A stretch of 64,000 nucleotides of DNA from Halobacillus salinarum (GCF_022919095.1 NZ_CP095073.1:682001-746000); one strand, 5' to 3'. Positions 8,377 to 17,915 are shown, numbered from the stretch's first letter. The notes: generated by a model from the sequence alone, not told the origin. Program-made: numbers and translations.

Positions 8377-8404
8377 AAACTTTGCTGTGTAAGCAAAGTT
8401 TTTA
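8377..8404 (-). terminator. terminator of the hxlR gene
   Basis: Hairpin AAACTTTGCT / AGCAAAGTTT; on the minus strand it is followed by a T-rich run (TTTTTTTC). It overlaps the hxlR stop codon region. Confidence 0.7.
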
Positions 8405-8740
8405 TTTGGCTGCTGCAGGGTGGTCTCCTTCTTCTGAAAGCCAGGCATGTGACCATTTCTCTATTTCATCCATGATCGGTTTAAGGGATCGTCCTTTTTC
8501 CGTTAAAGAATATTCGATTCGGACTGGAGTTTCCGGATAAACATCACGCTTCACCAGCCCCTCTTTTTCCATGTCTTTTAAGCGGTCTGAAAGTACTTTT
8601 CCGCTGATTCCAATAGCTGACTCGATTGTACAAAATCGTTGTTGACCGTCTAACAGATGGTAAATAATTAAGCCAGTCCAACGCTTACTCAAAAGACCAA
8701 TGGCCTTCTCGAAGCGCGGGCATATGGAAGATTTATTCAT
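8402..8740 (-). CDS. HxlR-family winged-helix transcriptional regulator
   Basis: 112 residues, typical of the HxlR (MarR-related) family. It carries the N-terminal ICPRFEKAIGLLSKRWTGLI motif with a Cys at position 7, GISGKVLSDRLKDMEKEGLV as recognition helix, and wing residues YPETPVRIEYSLTEKG. Members such as YodB and HypR use an N-terminal Cys to sense quinones or oxidants; whether this one does is not shown by the sequence. It is monocistronic, and a palindrome 65 to 83 bases upstream is a candidate own operator. Confidence 0.88.
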   Translation of the reverse strand: MNKSSICPRFEKAIGLLSKRWTGLIIYHLLDGQQRFCTIESAIGISGKVLSDRLKDMEKEGLVKRDVYPETPVRIEYSLTEKGRSLKPIMDEIEKWSHAWLSEEGDHPAAAK

Positions 8741-8804
8741 GTTTCATCACTCCTACGACTATCATAGCATATTCACAGTTGTAATTAAATGAAATACAAT
8801 CACT

Positions 8805-8823
8805 AACTTACTAAAAGTAAGTT
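8805..8823. promoter_or_regulatory. palindrome upstream of hxlR, putative operator
   Basis: AACTTAC, five bases, GTAAGTT: a perfect 7-base inverted repeat between capA and hxlR. A second partial repeat TTGTAA ... TACAA lies just downstream at about 8779-8799. Position and symmetry fit autoregulation by the dimeric HxlR protein; this is inference. Confidence 0.4.
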
Positions 8824-8845
8824 GTAATCGATCGTTTAAAGCTTT

Positions 8846-9982
8846 CTAGTTTATAAAGGAAAGTTCAGGCATCCATTGGGAAAGGTGTTTTTTTGTTTCT
8901 TCGTAGTCACCGCTGTACTTTTTTAACGATGCCATCGGCACGACTTCATATTTATAAGCGCCTTCAGAGCTGACAAATGTAATAAGAAATCTGGGGTCCT
9001 CAGCTTGGATTGGATCCTTTTTATTAGAAGTAGTGACCAGGTCAAAGGTTAGCATACCTCCGATCCGTTTTTGAAAAGCATCTTGTCCAGAGAAGAAATT
9101 ACCTAATGAATAAGCAACGAGTGTTTTGTTTCCGTTCTTACCGGTCAGCCATTCCAGTGGCTGCAGCACGTGAGGGTGGTGTCCGATTACCACATCCACC
9201 CCCTGGTCAGCTGCAAATTGAGACAGCTTCTTTTGCTCCTGAGTCGGTAAAGGGTGGTATTGCTTTCCAAAGTGAAAGCTTATAACTATAGCATCGGCTC
9301 GTTTTTTAGCTCTGTTGATATCGCTTTTTATCACAGAGTAGTTGATTCGATTAACTAGATAAGATTTACCGGCAGGGGTTTTAATTCCATTGGTTCCGTA
9401 AGTGTAGCTTAAAAAGGCTACACTCGGCTGGGCAGGAGTCTTATAGACGCGGATCTGCTGCTGGTCCTTACGGCTTTTGTACGCTCCTGTGTACATCATT
9501 CCTAAATCTTCCCAGTTTTTAATGGCATGTCGAATGCCTGTTTCTCCTTTGTCGAGACTATGGTTGTTTGCGATAGAAACGATATCGACCCCTGACGCTT
9601 TTAAGGCTTCGCCTACCTCTTTAGGAGAGTTAAAGGATGGATATCCGGAAAGCCCGAGCTCTTTGCCGCCGATCATCGTTTCTTCATTGGCAATCGTAAT
9701 GTCAGATTTAGTTAAATAAGGCTTGACTTGATCGAGCATCGGCAGAAAATCGTAGCCGCTTTTCGTCTTTGCATTTGTATAAACTCGCTTATGGATAAGG
9801 ATATCTCCAATGGCAGAAATCGTTAGAGGGTCTCGGATATTTGCGGGAGCATCTTTATGAAGGCTGGTGTTGGTGAGATTCGGCATGTTTTTGGAATCAA
9901 TGGTGTTTAAAGGCTTCTCGGCACAAGCAGTTATGAGCATGCATATGAGTACCAGGTTTGCGATCGCTAGTAAAAGGCGCAT
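8846..9982 (-). CDS. CapA-family lipoprotein (poly-gamma-glutamate-type metallophosphoesterase fold)
   Basis: 378 residues. A lipoprotein signal peptide ends in ITAC with Cys20 as the lipidation site, so the protein is anchored outside the membrane. The PGA_cap domain shows all conserved blocks: SAIGDILIHKRVY, the NEET motif in TIANEETMIGG, IANNHSLDKGETG, SFHFGKQYH and GHHPHVLQPLEW. Related to CapA/PgsA and YwtB, but no capB or capC genes stand beside it, so a role in polyglutamate synthesis is not supported here. It is an isolated gene. Confidence 0.85.
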   Translation of the reverse strand: MRLLLAIANLVLICMLITACAEKPLNTIDSKNMPNLTNTSLHKDAPANIRDPLTISAIGDILIHKRVYTNAKTKSGYDFLPMLDQVKPYLTKSDITIANEETMIGGKELGLSGYPSFNSPKEVGEALKASGVDIVSIANNHSLDKGETGIRHAIKNWEDLGMMYTGAYKSRKDQQQIRVYKTPAQPSVAFLSYTYGTNGIKTPAGKSYLVNRINYSVIKSDINRAKKRADAIVISFHFGKQYHPLPTQEQKKLSQFAADQGVDVVIGHHPHVLQPLEWLTGKNGNKTLVAYSLGNFFSGQDAFQKRIGGMLTFDLVTTSNKKDPIQAEDPRFLITFVSSEGAYKYEVVPMASLKKYSGDYEETKKHLSQWMPELSFIN

Positions 9983-10154
9983 CTGCTATCATCTCCATCG
10001 ATTTTTCAAAATCAGTCAATATAGGACTTTTATCTCCGTTTATAGGATTATTATAACAAAAATATCCAAATAAATTCCATATGATGACAGATTTATAACG
10101 GCAATTTTTGGGTATTCAAAAAAGTGAGAGGAATGCACGAAGGAGGAAGATGTC

Positions 10155-10469
10155 ATGAGCTTGAAAAATACAGAAGCTGCTGATGCAGATTTTCATAGTA
10201 AAGAGCAGTATGTGGACATAAAAATGGGGCGTCACGATATCTTTTTTAAAAAAGGTTACGATGTCCTCTATACCATCAACGACTTTATCATTGGCATATG
10301 GTTTTTAATTGGAAGTATTTTTTTCTATTTTGAAAGCTTGCAGACGTGGGGCGTCACTTTATTTGTTCTAGGAAGTGTCCAGCTGTTAATACGACCAACA
10401 ATCAGGCTGATTCACCGTTTCCACATGCGTAGTTATTACAAAAATGAGTATGAACAGAAGCGTAATTAA
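10155..10469 (+). CDS. YrhK-like small membrane protein
   Basis: 104 residues. A charged N-terminus is followed by the region GRHDIFFKKGYDVLYTINDF and two hydrophobic helices (about 48-68 and 72-88: IIGIWFLIGSIFFYFES and WGVTLFVLGSVQLL). This is the architecture of the YrhK domain. Function unknown. The ATG follows an AAGGAGGAAGA ribosome site. Stands alone between the CapA-like gene and the alkylation-repair gene. Confidence 0.7.
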   Translation: MSLKNTEAADADFHSKEQYVDIKMGRHDIFFKKGYDVLYTINDFIIGIWFLIGSIFFYFESLQTWGVTLFVLGSVQLLIRPTIRLIHRFHMRSYYKNEYEQKRN

Positions 10470-10557
10470 CATCGATTCCTCTGCTGATAAAGCAGGGGAT
10501 TTTATCGTTGAAGGAGAATGTACCAAGTAAGAACAGTTGTCGAAGGGGGAGAAGGCA

Positions 10558-11268
10558 TTGACTTATGAAGAAGTATTGACAAAGCTTGAAGAATTAGGAG
10601 ATGAACAAACGAAAAAAACGTTTAAACGTCATGGAGCCAAAGAACCTGTGTTGGGTGTGAAAGTAGGGGATTTAAAAAAACACCTTGTCAAAAGAGTGAA
10701 GAAAGATCAGGAGCTGGCCCTTTCCTTATTTCGCTCGGGCAACAGTGATGCTATGTACCTGGCAGGGCTGACGGTAAATCCTAAACTCGTTTCCAGAGAG
10801 GAACTTGAGCAGTGGGTCAAGCTTGCGAACTGGTACATGATTCATGAATATACGGTAGCTCAAGTGGCAGCGGAATCTCCTTATGCTCTGGAACTTGCTC
10901 GTAAGTGGATGAACTCGGGAAATGAGGGAGTGGCAACTGCCGGCTGGAGTACGTATTCCAATTATTTGTCGATCACTCCTGATGAAGACATTCATCCTAA
11001 TGAAGTCAAACAGCTGCTTGAGAAGGTGGAACAAACGATTCATGATCAGCCCAATCGAGTGAGGTATGTGATGAATGGATTCGTAATTGCCGTGGGAGCT
11101 TATTATCCGCCGCTCCATGAGGAAGCAAAGAGAGCAGCAGAATCCATTGGTAAGGTTCATGTCAATATGGGAAAGACAGCTTGTAAAGTTCCGTATGCCC
11201 CTGATTATATTGAGAAAATTGAAAATAGAAACGCGATTGGTAAAAAAAGAAAAACATGTATTTGTTAA
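10558..11268 (+). CDS. DNA alkylation repair protein, AlkD-like HEAT-repeat fold
   Basis: 236 residues from a TTG start at 10558, which follows GGGGGAGAAGG at good distance and gives the usual family start TYEEVLTKLEELG. A TTG at 10537 would add seven residues but has no ribosome site. The conserved segment KRHGAKEPVLGVKVGDLKK and the following helical repeats match the AlkD/AlkC-like family, which removes alkylated purines. The Lys/Arg-rich C-terminus is normal. It is probably transcribed alone and ends at a hairpin shared with dinB. Confidence 0.8.
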   Translation: MTYEEVLTKLEELGDEQTKKTFKRHGAKEPVLGVKVGDLKKHLVKRVKKDQELALSLFRSGNSDAMYLAGLTVNPKLVSREELEQWVKLANWYMIHEYTVAQVAAESPYALELARKWMNSGNEGVATAGWSTYSNYLSITPDEDIHPNEVKQLLEKVEQTIHDQPNRVRYVMNGFVIAVGAYYPPLHEEAKRAAESIGKVHVNMGKTACKVPYAPDYIEKIENRNAIGKKRKTCIC

Positions 11269-11287
11269 GAAATCTAGAAAAGCAGTA

Positions 11288-11319
11288 AAAAGCGTGCAAG
11301 GTTCTCCCTGCACGCTTTG
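11288..11319. terminator. bidirectional terminator between alkD-like and dinB-like genes
   Basis: Stem AAAGCGTGCA / TGCACGCTTT with a 12-base loop, placed between the convergent stop codons. Confidence 0.75.
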
Positions 11320-11322
11320 TGA

Positions 11323-11781
11323 TTATTCATTTCTAATATAAAATGGAAGCTCAGTATGGCCCATTTCTCTAACATAAACAAATAATTGGCCTTTATGGTG
11401 AATTTCGTGATCCAATCCTAAATGAAGCAGACTACCGGCTGGAATATCGCGGCCAAGCATTTTTTTGACATCCACAATTTCTTCCATGTCTTCATCAGAC
11501 AGAGCGTGAATTAATTCCACTGTTTTATCCGTATAGTTCTTGGCGCGTTCAGGGAGCGGAGTGCTGTCTTCTTCTTCATAAAGTTTACCTGGCTGCTGCT
11601 TGTTCGCGATGTTAGCAAACATATACATGCTTTCCAGGATGTGATTGACGAGCTTCTGTGCTTCCATTGATGTAGGAGTAGGTTTATACGTATAATGCTC
11701 GTGTTCAATCTTTTCGATTAATTCATTTAACACTTCCCGATGAGATAGAAAATAGTTGATAAACTGTTCACTTCTGCTCAT
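11323..11781 (-). CDS. DinB-family protein (metal-binding four-helix bundle)
   Basis: 152 residues. Helical throughout, with three conserved His positions: H48 region (LVNHILESMYMF), and LGLDHEIHHKGQLFVYVREMG, where the HxxxHKGQ motif is the family signature. Bacillaceae DinB/YfiT-like proteins are putative thiol- or bacillithiol-dependent S-transferases; the substrate is unknown. GGAGGGT ribosome site before the ATG. Confidence 0.82.
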   Translation of the reverse strand: MSRSEQFINYFLSHREVLNELIEKIEHEHYTYKPTPTSMEAQKLVNHILESMYMFANIANKQQPGKLYEEEDSTPLPERAKNYTDKTVELIHALSDEDMEEIVDVKKMLGRDIPAGSLLHLGLDHEIHHKGQLFVYVREMGHTELPFYIRNE

Positions 11782-12060
11782 TATATACCCTCCTCAATAG
11801 ATCTTCCATTCAGCATTAAGGATATTCCTCTCATAAAAAGCTCTCAAACAATAAACCTTCTAATGCAGCTATATTAGTACTATTTATCTATTTTTCAGCC
11901 CGATTAGCCATCTTACTTTTTTGGAGTTTTATGAAGGCAGTTCGAATAAATTAGGGAGGTCCTCCGCCAACATCGAACGACCTTTCATCGTGCCGCGAAG
12001 TGAATTTTTGCTGGGCATAAAAAGGTTTTAGAAAAACCATGGGGTTTCTTTACAAGCTGA
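11782..12060. other. non-coding stretch with a degenerate repeat
   Basis: No convincing gene in this gap of about 320 bases. Its right end (about 12021-12060) contains TAGAAAAACCATGGGGTTTC and TTTACAAGCTGAAA, which match a hairpin near 58230-58256 with only a few differences. It appears to be a decayed copy of the same dispersed repeat. Confidence 0.45.
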
Positions 12061-12094
12061 AACCTCTACCGTATGTCCGGGTAGAGGTTTTTCT
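12061..12094. terminator. terminator-like hairpin downstream of nadA
   Basis: Stem AACCTCTACC / GGTAGAGGTT with T tract on the plus strand (TTTTTCTGCTTTT). It lies just beyond the nadA stop; for nadA, read on the minus strand, the stem is there but the T tract is weak. Confidence 0.5.
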
Positions 12095-12102
12095 GCTTTT
12101 CA

Positions 12103-13209
12103 TTATACCCGTGCAAGCATGCGTTCCAACGCTTTTTTCGCGTGGAAGGCGATAGCTGGATCGACTTTAATCGTATTATGAGGTTCTCCTTTTTCTACCG
12201 TTTCAAGGCACCAGGCAAGGTGCGGAAGGTCGATACGGTTCATCGTGAGGCACGGGCACATATTGGGATTTAATGAAACGATATGCTTGTCAGGATGTTC
12301 CTTAATAATTCTTTTTACAAGATTCATTTCCGTCCCAATCGCCCAGGAGGTCCCTGCTGGAGCGTTATTTATCGTTTGAATAATGTGATTGGTAGACCCG
12401 GCGTCATCCGCGATCGCTACCACCTCACGACGGCATTCCGGATGAACAATGATGGTCATATCGGCATACTGACGGCGAATCTGTTTAACATTTTGGACCG
12501 TAAAGTTCTCATGAACAGAACAATGGCCTTTCCATAAAATAACCTTAATATCCTCCATGGCTCCTTCATAAAGAAGAGTTTCAGCAATTGGGTCCCAGAC
12601 AGCCATTTGTTTGAGAGGAACACCGAGGTTGTAAGCTGTATTTCTCCCTAAATGCTGGTCAGGCAGAAATAGTATTCTTTCCTTTTGAGAAAAGGCCCAT
12701 GACACCATTTCTTCAGCATTGGAAGAAGTGACAGTCGCCCCTTCATGCAGCCCTACAAATGATTTAATAGCTGCTGTAGAGTTGACATAGGTTAGAGGGA
12801 GAATTGTATCATCAAAAAGTTCGAGAAGCTTTTCCCAGGCTTTTTCCGTTTGTGTTAAATCCGCCATATCTGCCATGGAACATCCAGCTCTCATATCAGG
12901 AAGAAATACTTCCTGATCGGGCCGTGTTAAAATATCTGCGGTTTCCGCCATAAAGTGGACGCCGCAAAAAACAATCGCTTCTGCTTCACTTTGCCTGGCA
13001 GAGATCTGGGCAAGCTTCAAAGAGTCTCCTCTGGCATCGGCAAAGCGGATGACTTCATCTTTTTGGTAGTGGTGTCCGGGCAGGAAGAGCTTTCTTCCCA
13101 TTTTCGCTTTTACATCTTCTACTCTTTCGATGAGTTCTGCTTCAGTTAATTGATTGTAATTATCAGGCATTTCAGGCTTTTGAGCTTTAAGTGTATCAAA
13201 TAGATTCAT
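12103..13209 (-). CDS. nadA: quinolinate synthase (4Fe-4S)
   Basis: Condenses iminoaspartate with dihydroxyacetone phosphate to quinolinate. 368 residues, the Bacillus-type length. The three cluster Cys are in [21 protein letters not shown] and [12 protein letters not shown]. Other motifs: [16 protein letters not shown] and [10 protein letters not shown]. Last gene of nadBCA; its start overlaps the nadC end by 14 bases. The Fe-S cluster is probably supplied by the divergent NifS-like desulfurase. Confidence 0.96.
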   Translation of the reverse strand: MNLFDTLKAQKPEMPDNYNQLTEAELIERVEDVKAKMGRKLFLPGHHYQKDEVIRFADARGDSLKLAQISARQSEAEAIVFCGVHFMAETADILTRPDQEVFLPDMRAGCSMADMADLTQTEKAWEKLLELFDDTILPLTYVNSTAAIKSFVGLHEGATVTSSNAEEMVSWAFSQKERILFLPDQHLGRNTAYNLGVPLKQMAVWDPIAETLLYEGAMEDIKVILWKGHCSVHENFTVQNVKQIRRQYADMTIIVHPECRREVVAIADDAGSTNHIIQTINNAPAGTSWAIGTEMNLVKRIIKEHPDKHIVSLNPNMCPCLTMNRIDLPHLAWCLETVEKGEPHNTIKVDPAIAFHAKKALERMLARV

Positions 13210-14062
13210 AGGAAAATCCTCCTTTGACGTGCGTATGGACTTGCACGCTTATATCCAACGACGGTACAGAATGAGTGAGAAAACCGAGAGAAATGTAATC
13301 GACCCCTGAATTGGTGTAAGCAGGCAGTTGCTCGATAGTGATCCCGCCTGATGCTTCTGTTACAATGGCAGGAGGAACAAGCTGTACAAACTGCCTCGTT
13401 TCTTCCACTGTGCAATTATCAAACATGATACAATCTACTTTGTTCTCGACCGCTTCTAATACCTGGTCTTTCGTTTCAGTTTCTACTTCAATTTTGACCA
13501 TATGACCGATCTGATTTTTTATCCGGCTGACAGCTTTAGTAAGTGATCCGGCTAAAGCAATATGATTGTCTTTAATCATGACTGCATCGTAGAGGCCGTG
13601 CCGGTGATTATAACCACCTCCAGTGCGGACTGCATATTTTTCGAGCATCCGTAATCCCGGGGTAGTTTTTCGTGTATCGCATATTCTTGTATGAGAACTG
13701 TTTAAAGCCTTCACTGCTTCATTCGTAAGTGTTGAAATTCCGCTCATACGCTGGAGGAGATTCAAAATCACGCGTTCCCCCTTTAAGAGACTGGATAGAG
13801 TGCCTGCAGCAGAGGCAAAGGTTTCTCCTTTGCGGATATGTTCCCCGTCTTTTTTCGTAAGGGTTACTTCTATTGCAGGATCTAAAAGTTGAAATCCAGT
13901 AGTGATTATACTTCCACCGCATAAAATCCCATCCTGCTTAGCAACAAAAGCAATTTCTCCGCTATCATTTTTTGAGAATAATAGATCACTCGTAACATCG
14001 TGCTCCCCAATGTCTTCAATGAAAAAATGTTCCAGCATTTGTTTAAGCTTTAAGCTGTTCAT
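13196..14062 (-). CDS. nadC: nicotinate-nucleotide pyrophosphorylase (quinolinate phosphoribosyltransferase)
   Basis: Converts quinolinate and PRPP to nicotinate mononucleotide. 288 residues. Conserved motifs: [13 protein letters not shown] near the N-terminus, [13 protein letters not shown], the PRPP/quinolinate site [30 protein letters not shown], and [10 protein letters not shown] with EASGGIT near the end. Overlaps nadB by 20 bases and nadA by 14 bases, which suggests tight translational coupling. Confidence 0.96.
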   Translation of the reverse strand: MNSLKLKQMLEHFFIEDIGEHDVTSDLLFSKNDSGEIAFVAKQDGILCGGSIITTGFQLLDPAIEVTLTKKDGEHIRKGETFASAAGTLSSLLKGERVILNLLQRMSGISTLTNEAVKALNSSHTRICDTRKTTPGLRMLEKYAVRTGGGYNHRHGLYDAVMIKDNHIALAGSLTKAVSRIKNQIGHMVKIEVETETKDQVLEAVENKVDCIMFDNCTVEETRQFVQLVPPAIVTEASGGITIEQLPAYTNSGVDYISLGFLTHSVPSLDISVQVHTHVKGGFSYESI

Positions 14063-15601
14063 ACATACCCTTCCTTTTCTCTGTTCGATGTCTCACAATA
14101 TGTGTTAATTTCCATTCGTCCCGTTCCTCAGGGAAATCGCTTCGATAATGGCCTCCTCTGCTTTCTGTTCGTTTCAGAGCTGAAGTAGTGATCAGCCAGG
14201 AGGTTAGTCCCATAAATCCTGCCGTAATTTGTTTCTCTGTAAATCTATCTAAAGAACCTGACATCCAATCATTGATCTGAAAGCTCTCCAGCCAATGGAG
14301 TTGACGCATCAGTGTTTCTGCCGTTCTTTCAATTCCAACAGCATCCATCATTCTATTCCGGAGCTCATCGATGGGAGGGAAGCGGCGGGGATGACGGAAC
14401 TGACGAAGGGAGCTTTCTTCACTACGCAAGAGAAAAGAACGTTGGTTTAAATACCCAGCTAGACTTTTGCCATAGACAAGCCCTTCCAGTAAGGAATTGC
14501 TTGCTAATCGGTTGGCGCCGTGAATGCCTGTGTAAGCGGCCTCCCCAATTGCATACAGTCCCTGTATAGTTGTGCGGCCAAATTCATCAGTCCGAATTCC
14601 ACCCATGGAAAAATGACAGCCTGGAGCAACGGGAATTCTGCCCTTTGAGAGTGAGATATTATTTGCTCTACAAAGACGAGTGATGGCTGGAAAGCGCTTT
14701 TCAAAATGAGGAATGGAAGAAATGTCTAAGTAAATCATTCTGCCCTGTTTCATCTCCTCGTATATGCTTTTCGAAACAACGTGACGAGGAGCGAGATCTT
14801 TGAGTGGATGTTTCCCCTCCATAATTCTTCTGCCTGTTTCATCCACGAGTAAGGCGCCTTCTCCTCTTACAGCTTCAGAAACAAGTCCTTTTCCTTCTCC
14901 GTTGCAAATTAAGAGAGTGGGATGAAATTGGACAAATTCCATATCGCAGAGTTCAGCGCCTGCTCTAAATGCCAGTGCATATCCGTCGCCTGTCACTGAA
15001 GGAGCATTCGAAGTTAATGAATAAATTTGTCCAGCCCCGCCAGTCGCTAGCACAACGTGAGGGGAGTGAAAGGTTTGATTATTACCATCTGCGTCCTTAG
15101 CTTTGATGCCCGTGCACTCTCCGTTCCTGTTGACTAATAGATCGTAAGCAAAGTGGTTTGTGCAAAGGTGAACATTCCTGCCAATACGTGAGATTAAACA
15201 ATTTATCATCCGTTGCCCTGTCTGGTCACCGCCTCCGTGTACGATACGGTGATGACGGTGGGAACCCTCCCTGCCAAGGCAAAGCGTGCCATCTTTATGA
15301 ACATCAAATTGGCATCCATGATCCAGTAATTCTTTAATGACCATGGGGCTTCTTCTACTAGCTTTTTAACTTTAGATGGATCATTGTGAAAACGGCCCGC
15401 TTCGATCGTGTCAAGAAAATGAAGGGAGGGATCATCCATTTTGCCTAGAGCAGCTGCAATACCGCCTTGAGCAATGGAAGAGTTACTACTTTTCAGGGCA
15501 GACTTTGTGAGAACAATCACATTAAGATCATTACGTAGATGAACCGCCAGCTGTAAAGCCGCAACCCCGCTGCCGATGATGATAACGTCGGCTTTATTCA
15601 T
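14043..15601 (-). pseudogene. nadB: L-aspartate oxidase, frameshifted by one missing C
   Basis: FAD enzyme that oxidises aspartate to iminoaspartate, the first step of NAD synthesis. From the ATG at 15601 (after AGGAGG) the frame gives IIIGSGVAALQLAVHL, SSNSSIAQGGIAAALG and then goes wrong after KLVEEAP. Adding one base to the C4 run (GGGG at 15345-15348 on the plus strand) restores a 519-residue protein, normal for NadB, with HHRIVHGGGDQTGQ, VLATGGAGQIY and the FAD motif GANRLASNSLLEGLVYG. It is the same type of lesion as in dgoD. Since the pathway genes around it are intact, a base-calling error is likely. Confidence 0.9.
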
Positions 15602-15703
15602 TATTATGCCTCCTGTAAATTGCACATGTATTGACACCTATATTTACACACATTTACACTAATGACAAGTGTTTTATCGAAATTACGTGAGGGAGAGGAA
15701 AAG
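15602..15703. promoter_or_regulatory. divergent promoter region of nadBCA and nifS
   Basis: TTGACA at 15631-15636 with a poor -10 (TACACT at 15655) could serve nifS. TTGTCA on the minus strand (15668-15663) could serve nadB. The region holds ATTTACAC twice and TGACACC ... TTTACA as a partial inverted repeat. In B. subtilis the equivalent region is controlled by NiaR (YrxA); that it binds here is inference, and no niaR gene is in the window. Confidence 0.4.
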
Positions 15704-16840
15704 ATGAAGTATTTTGACTATGCAGCGACGTGTCCCATTGATCCCGCTGCTTTGGATGCTTATCAGCAGGCTGCCTTACATTACTTTGGAAACACCAGCA
15801 GTTTGCATAATATTGGTACAGAGGCAGATAAACTGCTGGAGCACTGCCGAAATCTTATCGCTGAAACGCTTGGAGTGGAAAGCTCTGGTATTTATTTCAC
15901 CAGTGGAGGTACCGAAAGTAATTTCCTGTCTTTGTACGGACTGGCAAAGGCAAGAGGAAGAAAAAGAATCGTTACTTCAGAAGCGGAGCATTCTTCTATT
16001 CAGCATGCCTTGGAAAAGCTTGCAGAAGACGGGTTTGAAATTGTTAAGGTTCCTTTCACCTCAAAAGGGGTCATCGATTTAGCGAAGCTTAAAAGAGTGG
16101 TGAATGACAGCACTGGAATCGTATCGATTCAATCGGTTAATGGGGAGATCGGCACGATTCAGCCTGTAGAAGAAATACGTGAAATTTGTAATCAGGAGAA
16201 TGTCTATTTTCATAGTGATTGCGTCCAGGCTATGGGAAAGGGGTTTGATTTCACTCCTTTAGACAGTTTTTCAATAGCCAGTCATAAAATATATGGTCCG
16301 AAAGGAGTCGGGGCCTTTTATATTAAGCCTTCGCTTACTTCCCGTGCGTTTGTTCCTAATGCTGTTCATGAAAAAGGAATGCGTCCTGGAACGGTAAATC
16401 TGCCTGCAATCGCTGGTTTTGCTGTTGCAGTGGAAAAGTTTGAGAAGGATTTAAATCACCAACAGCATATGAAGTTTTTGAAGGAAGTGTTTATCGAGCA
16501 AATCCAGGAAGCAGGGGCCGCTATCCAATTGGTCGGCGAACCGCTTCTGCACCATGCCTCTTCAATCGTGGGATTATGTATAAAGGAAACAGATGGACAA
16601 TGGACGATGATGGAAGCTAATCGGAAAGGATTTGCTATCTCTACTGGAAGTGCCTGCAAGGCTGTTTCTCAGTCTCCAGCGCACACGCTGTTATCGATGG
16701 GGTATCCGGAAGAAAAAGCAAAAACGTTTATCCGCATTTCGTTTGGCAAGGAGCAAACAAAAGAGGATGTGATCGATTTAGCGGCTTGTCTCACAACGAT
16801 GATTATGGAAAGACAAAGGATGACTTTTCAATCTAATTAA
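15704..16840 (+). CDS. nifS: NifS-type cysteine desulfurase linked to NAD synthesis
   Basis: 378 residues from the ATG at 15704, after GGGAGAGGAAAAG. PLP enzyme of the NifS/IscS class: SGGTESNFLSLYGLA, HSSIQHALE, the Schiff-base Lys in SHKIYGPKGVG, and the active Cys in STGSACKAVSQ. It takes sulfur from cysteine. Its divergent position to nadBCA is conserved in Bacilli, where NifS matures the Fe-S cluster of NadA. The N-terminus (KYFDYAATCP) is typical. Confidence 0.92.
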   Translation: MKYFDYAATCPIDPAALDAYQQAALHYFGNTSSLHNIGTEADKLLEHCRNLIAETLGVESSGIYFTSGGTESNFLSLYGLAKARGRKRIVTSEAEHSSIQHALEKLAEDGFEIVKVPFTSKGVIDLAKLKRVVNDSTGIVSIQSVNGEIGTIQPVEEIREICNQENVYFHSDCVQAMGKGFDFTPLDSFSIASHKIYGPKGVGAFYIKPSLTSRAFVPNAVHEKGMRPGTVNLPAIAGFAVAVEKFEKDLNHQQHMKFLKEVFIEQIQEAGAAIQLVGEPLLHHASSIVGLCIKETDGQWTMMEANRKGFAISTGSACKAVSQSPAHTLLSMGYPEEKAKTFIRISFGKEQTKEDVIDLAACLTTMIMERQRMTFQSN

Positions 16841-16853
16841 TCGTATGAATCAT

Positions 16854-16882
16854 AAAAAAAAGACCCGGACGGGCCTTTTTTT
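16854..16882 (+). terminator. terminator of nifS
   Basis: A-rich tract, GACCCGGACGGGCC core and TTTTTTT; the A and T tracts pair with the short GC stem. Fourteen bases after the stop codon. Confidence 0.7.
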
Positions 16883-17165
16883 ATCGTTTACTTTTTTTAC
16901 TGTTTTTTGTGGTGCGTTTTTCTATAATTCTTTTTATAAAAACAGTTTCCATTGTATCACTCTTTTCTAGGTTCTATTGGATATTTAATACATTTTCCCA
17001 AAATAATATTGAACGAAACATATTTATAGAGATTTTTACTGAAATTTTATCTGTTGGGGAATTAACAGCTCAAACAATCACGGAAACAAGCCTCTTTGCT
17101 GAAACATTGTATCTCTTTTATAGAATGTATTAAAATAGAGGGAGCAAAAGAGAGGACGTGGGTAC
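16883..17165. promoter_or_regulatory. AT-rich non-coding region with a candidate promoter of the HAD gene
   Basis: No convincing gene. Near its right end TTGTAT (17107-17112), 18 bases and TAAAAT (17131-17136) could be the promoter of the HAD gene, whose ATG is at 17166. Confidence 0.35.
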
Positions 17166-17912
17166 ATGACACAGCAAAATATACAGCTGATCGCTTTAGA
17201 TATGGATGGAACATTAGTGAATTCGAATGGCAAAGTATCAAAAGAAAACAGGGCGGCCATTCAGAAGGCGAAGGATAAAGGCTTTCATGTTGTATTAAGC
17301 ACGGGACGGTCGTTAGTGGGCTGTAAAGCCATTGCGGAATCGCTTGGAGAATCATCGTATATCGTAACGATTAATGGTGGAGAAATATATAATCATAATT
17401 TTGAACTGGTAGAGAGAAATCTTCTTGACCATAAGCATGTGAAGCGCTTATGGGAACTGAAGGAAAAGCATGACCTCCATTTCTGGACCTCCACCGTACA
17501 AGGGTTGTTTAATAGCAAGTCTCCGTTCGAAAAAGAAATTGAGGATTATGAATGGCTGAAATTTGGTTTTGATATTGAAGATGATGAAGTCCGCGAAATG
17601 GTCCTTGAAGAATTAAACCAGAATGATGATCTTGAGTTAACGAATTCAAGTCCAACGAATATTGAAATTAATGCACAAGGAATTAATAAAGCAGCAGCTC
17701 TTTTAAAAGTGAGCCGGTGGCTGGACCTTTCCATGGATCATGTCATGGCTGTTGGAGACAGCATGAATGATATTGCCATGATCCGTGAAGCATCTATTGG
17801 GATAGCTATGGGAAATGCGCAGGAGAAAGTGAAAGAAGCAGCAGATTGGGTAACTTCAACAAACGATGAACATGGGGTAGCCGAGGCCATCGAGAGCTTG
17901 TTTACGAAGTAA
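17166..17912 (+). CDS. Cof-type HAD-IIB phosphatase
   Basis: 248 residues. HAD motif I ALDMDGTLVNSNGKVS with the nucleophile Asp, motif II in LSTGRSLVG, a type IIB cap in the middle, NKAAALLKVSRWL with the motif III Lys, and motif IV AVGDSMNDIAMIREA. Members such as YkrA and YitU dephosphorylate sugar phosphates or flavin precursors; the substrate cannot be read from the sequence. Single gene, closed by a hairpin it shares with the convergent peptide gene. Confidence 0.88.
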   Translation: MTQQNIQLIALDMDGTLVNSNGKVSKENRAAIQKAKDKGFHVVLSTGRSLVGCKAIAESLGESSYIVTINGGEIYNHNFELVERNLLDHKHVKRLWELKEKHDLHFWTSTVQGLFNSKSPFEKEIEDYEWLKFGFDIEDDEVREMVLEELNQNDDLELTNSSPTNIEINAQGINKAAALLKVSRWLDLSMDHVMAVGDSMNDIAMIREASIGIAMGNAQEKVKEAADWVTSTNDEHGVAEAIESLFTK

Positions 17913-17915
17913 AAG

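Noticed and set aside
8846-9982. Poly-gamma-glutamate capsule locus
   Set aside because: Only the capA-like gene is present; capB, capC and capD are absent around it.
10726-11313. Long open frame on the minus strand across the AlkD-like gene
   Set aside because: It is antisense to a well-supported gene, has no ribosome site, and its residues (Cys, Phe, Arg runs) look like a shadow translation.
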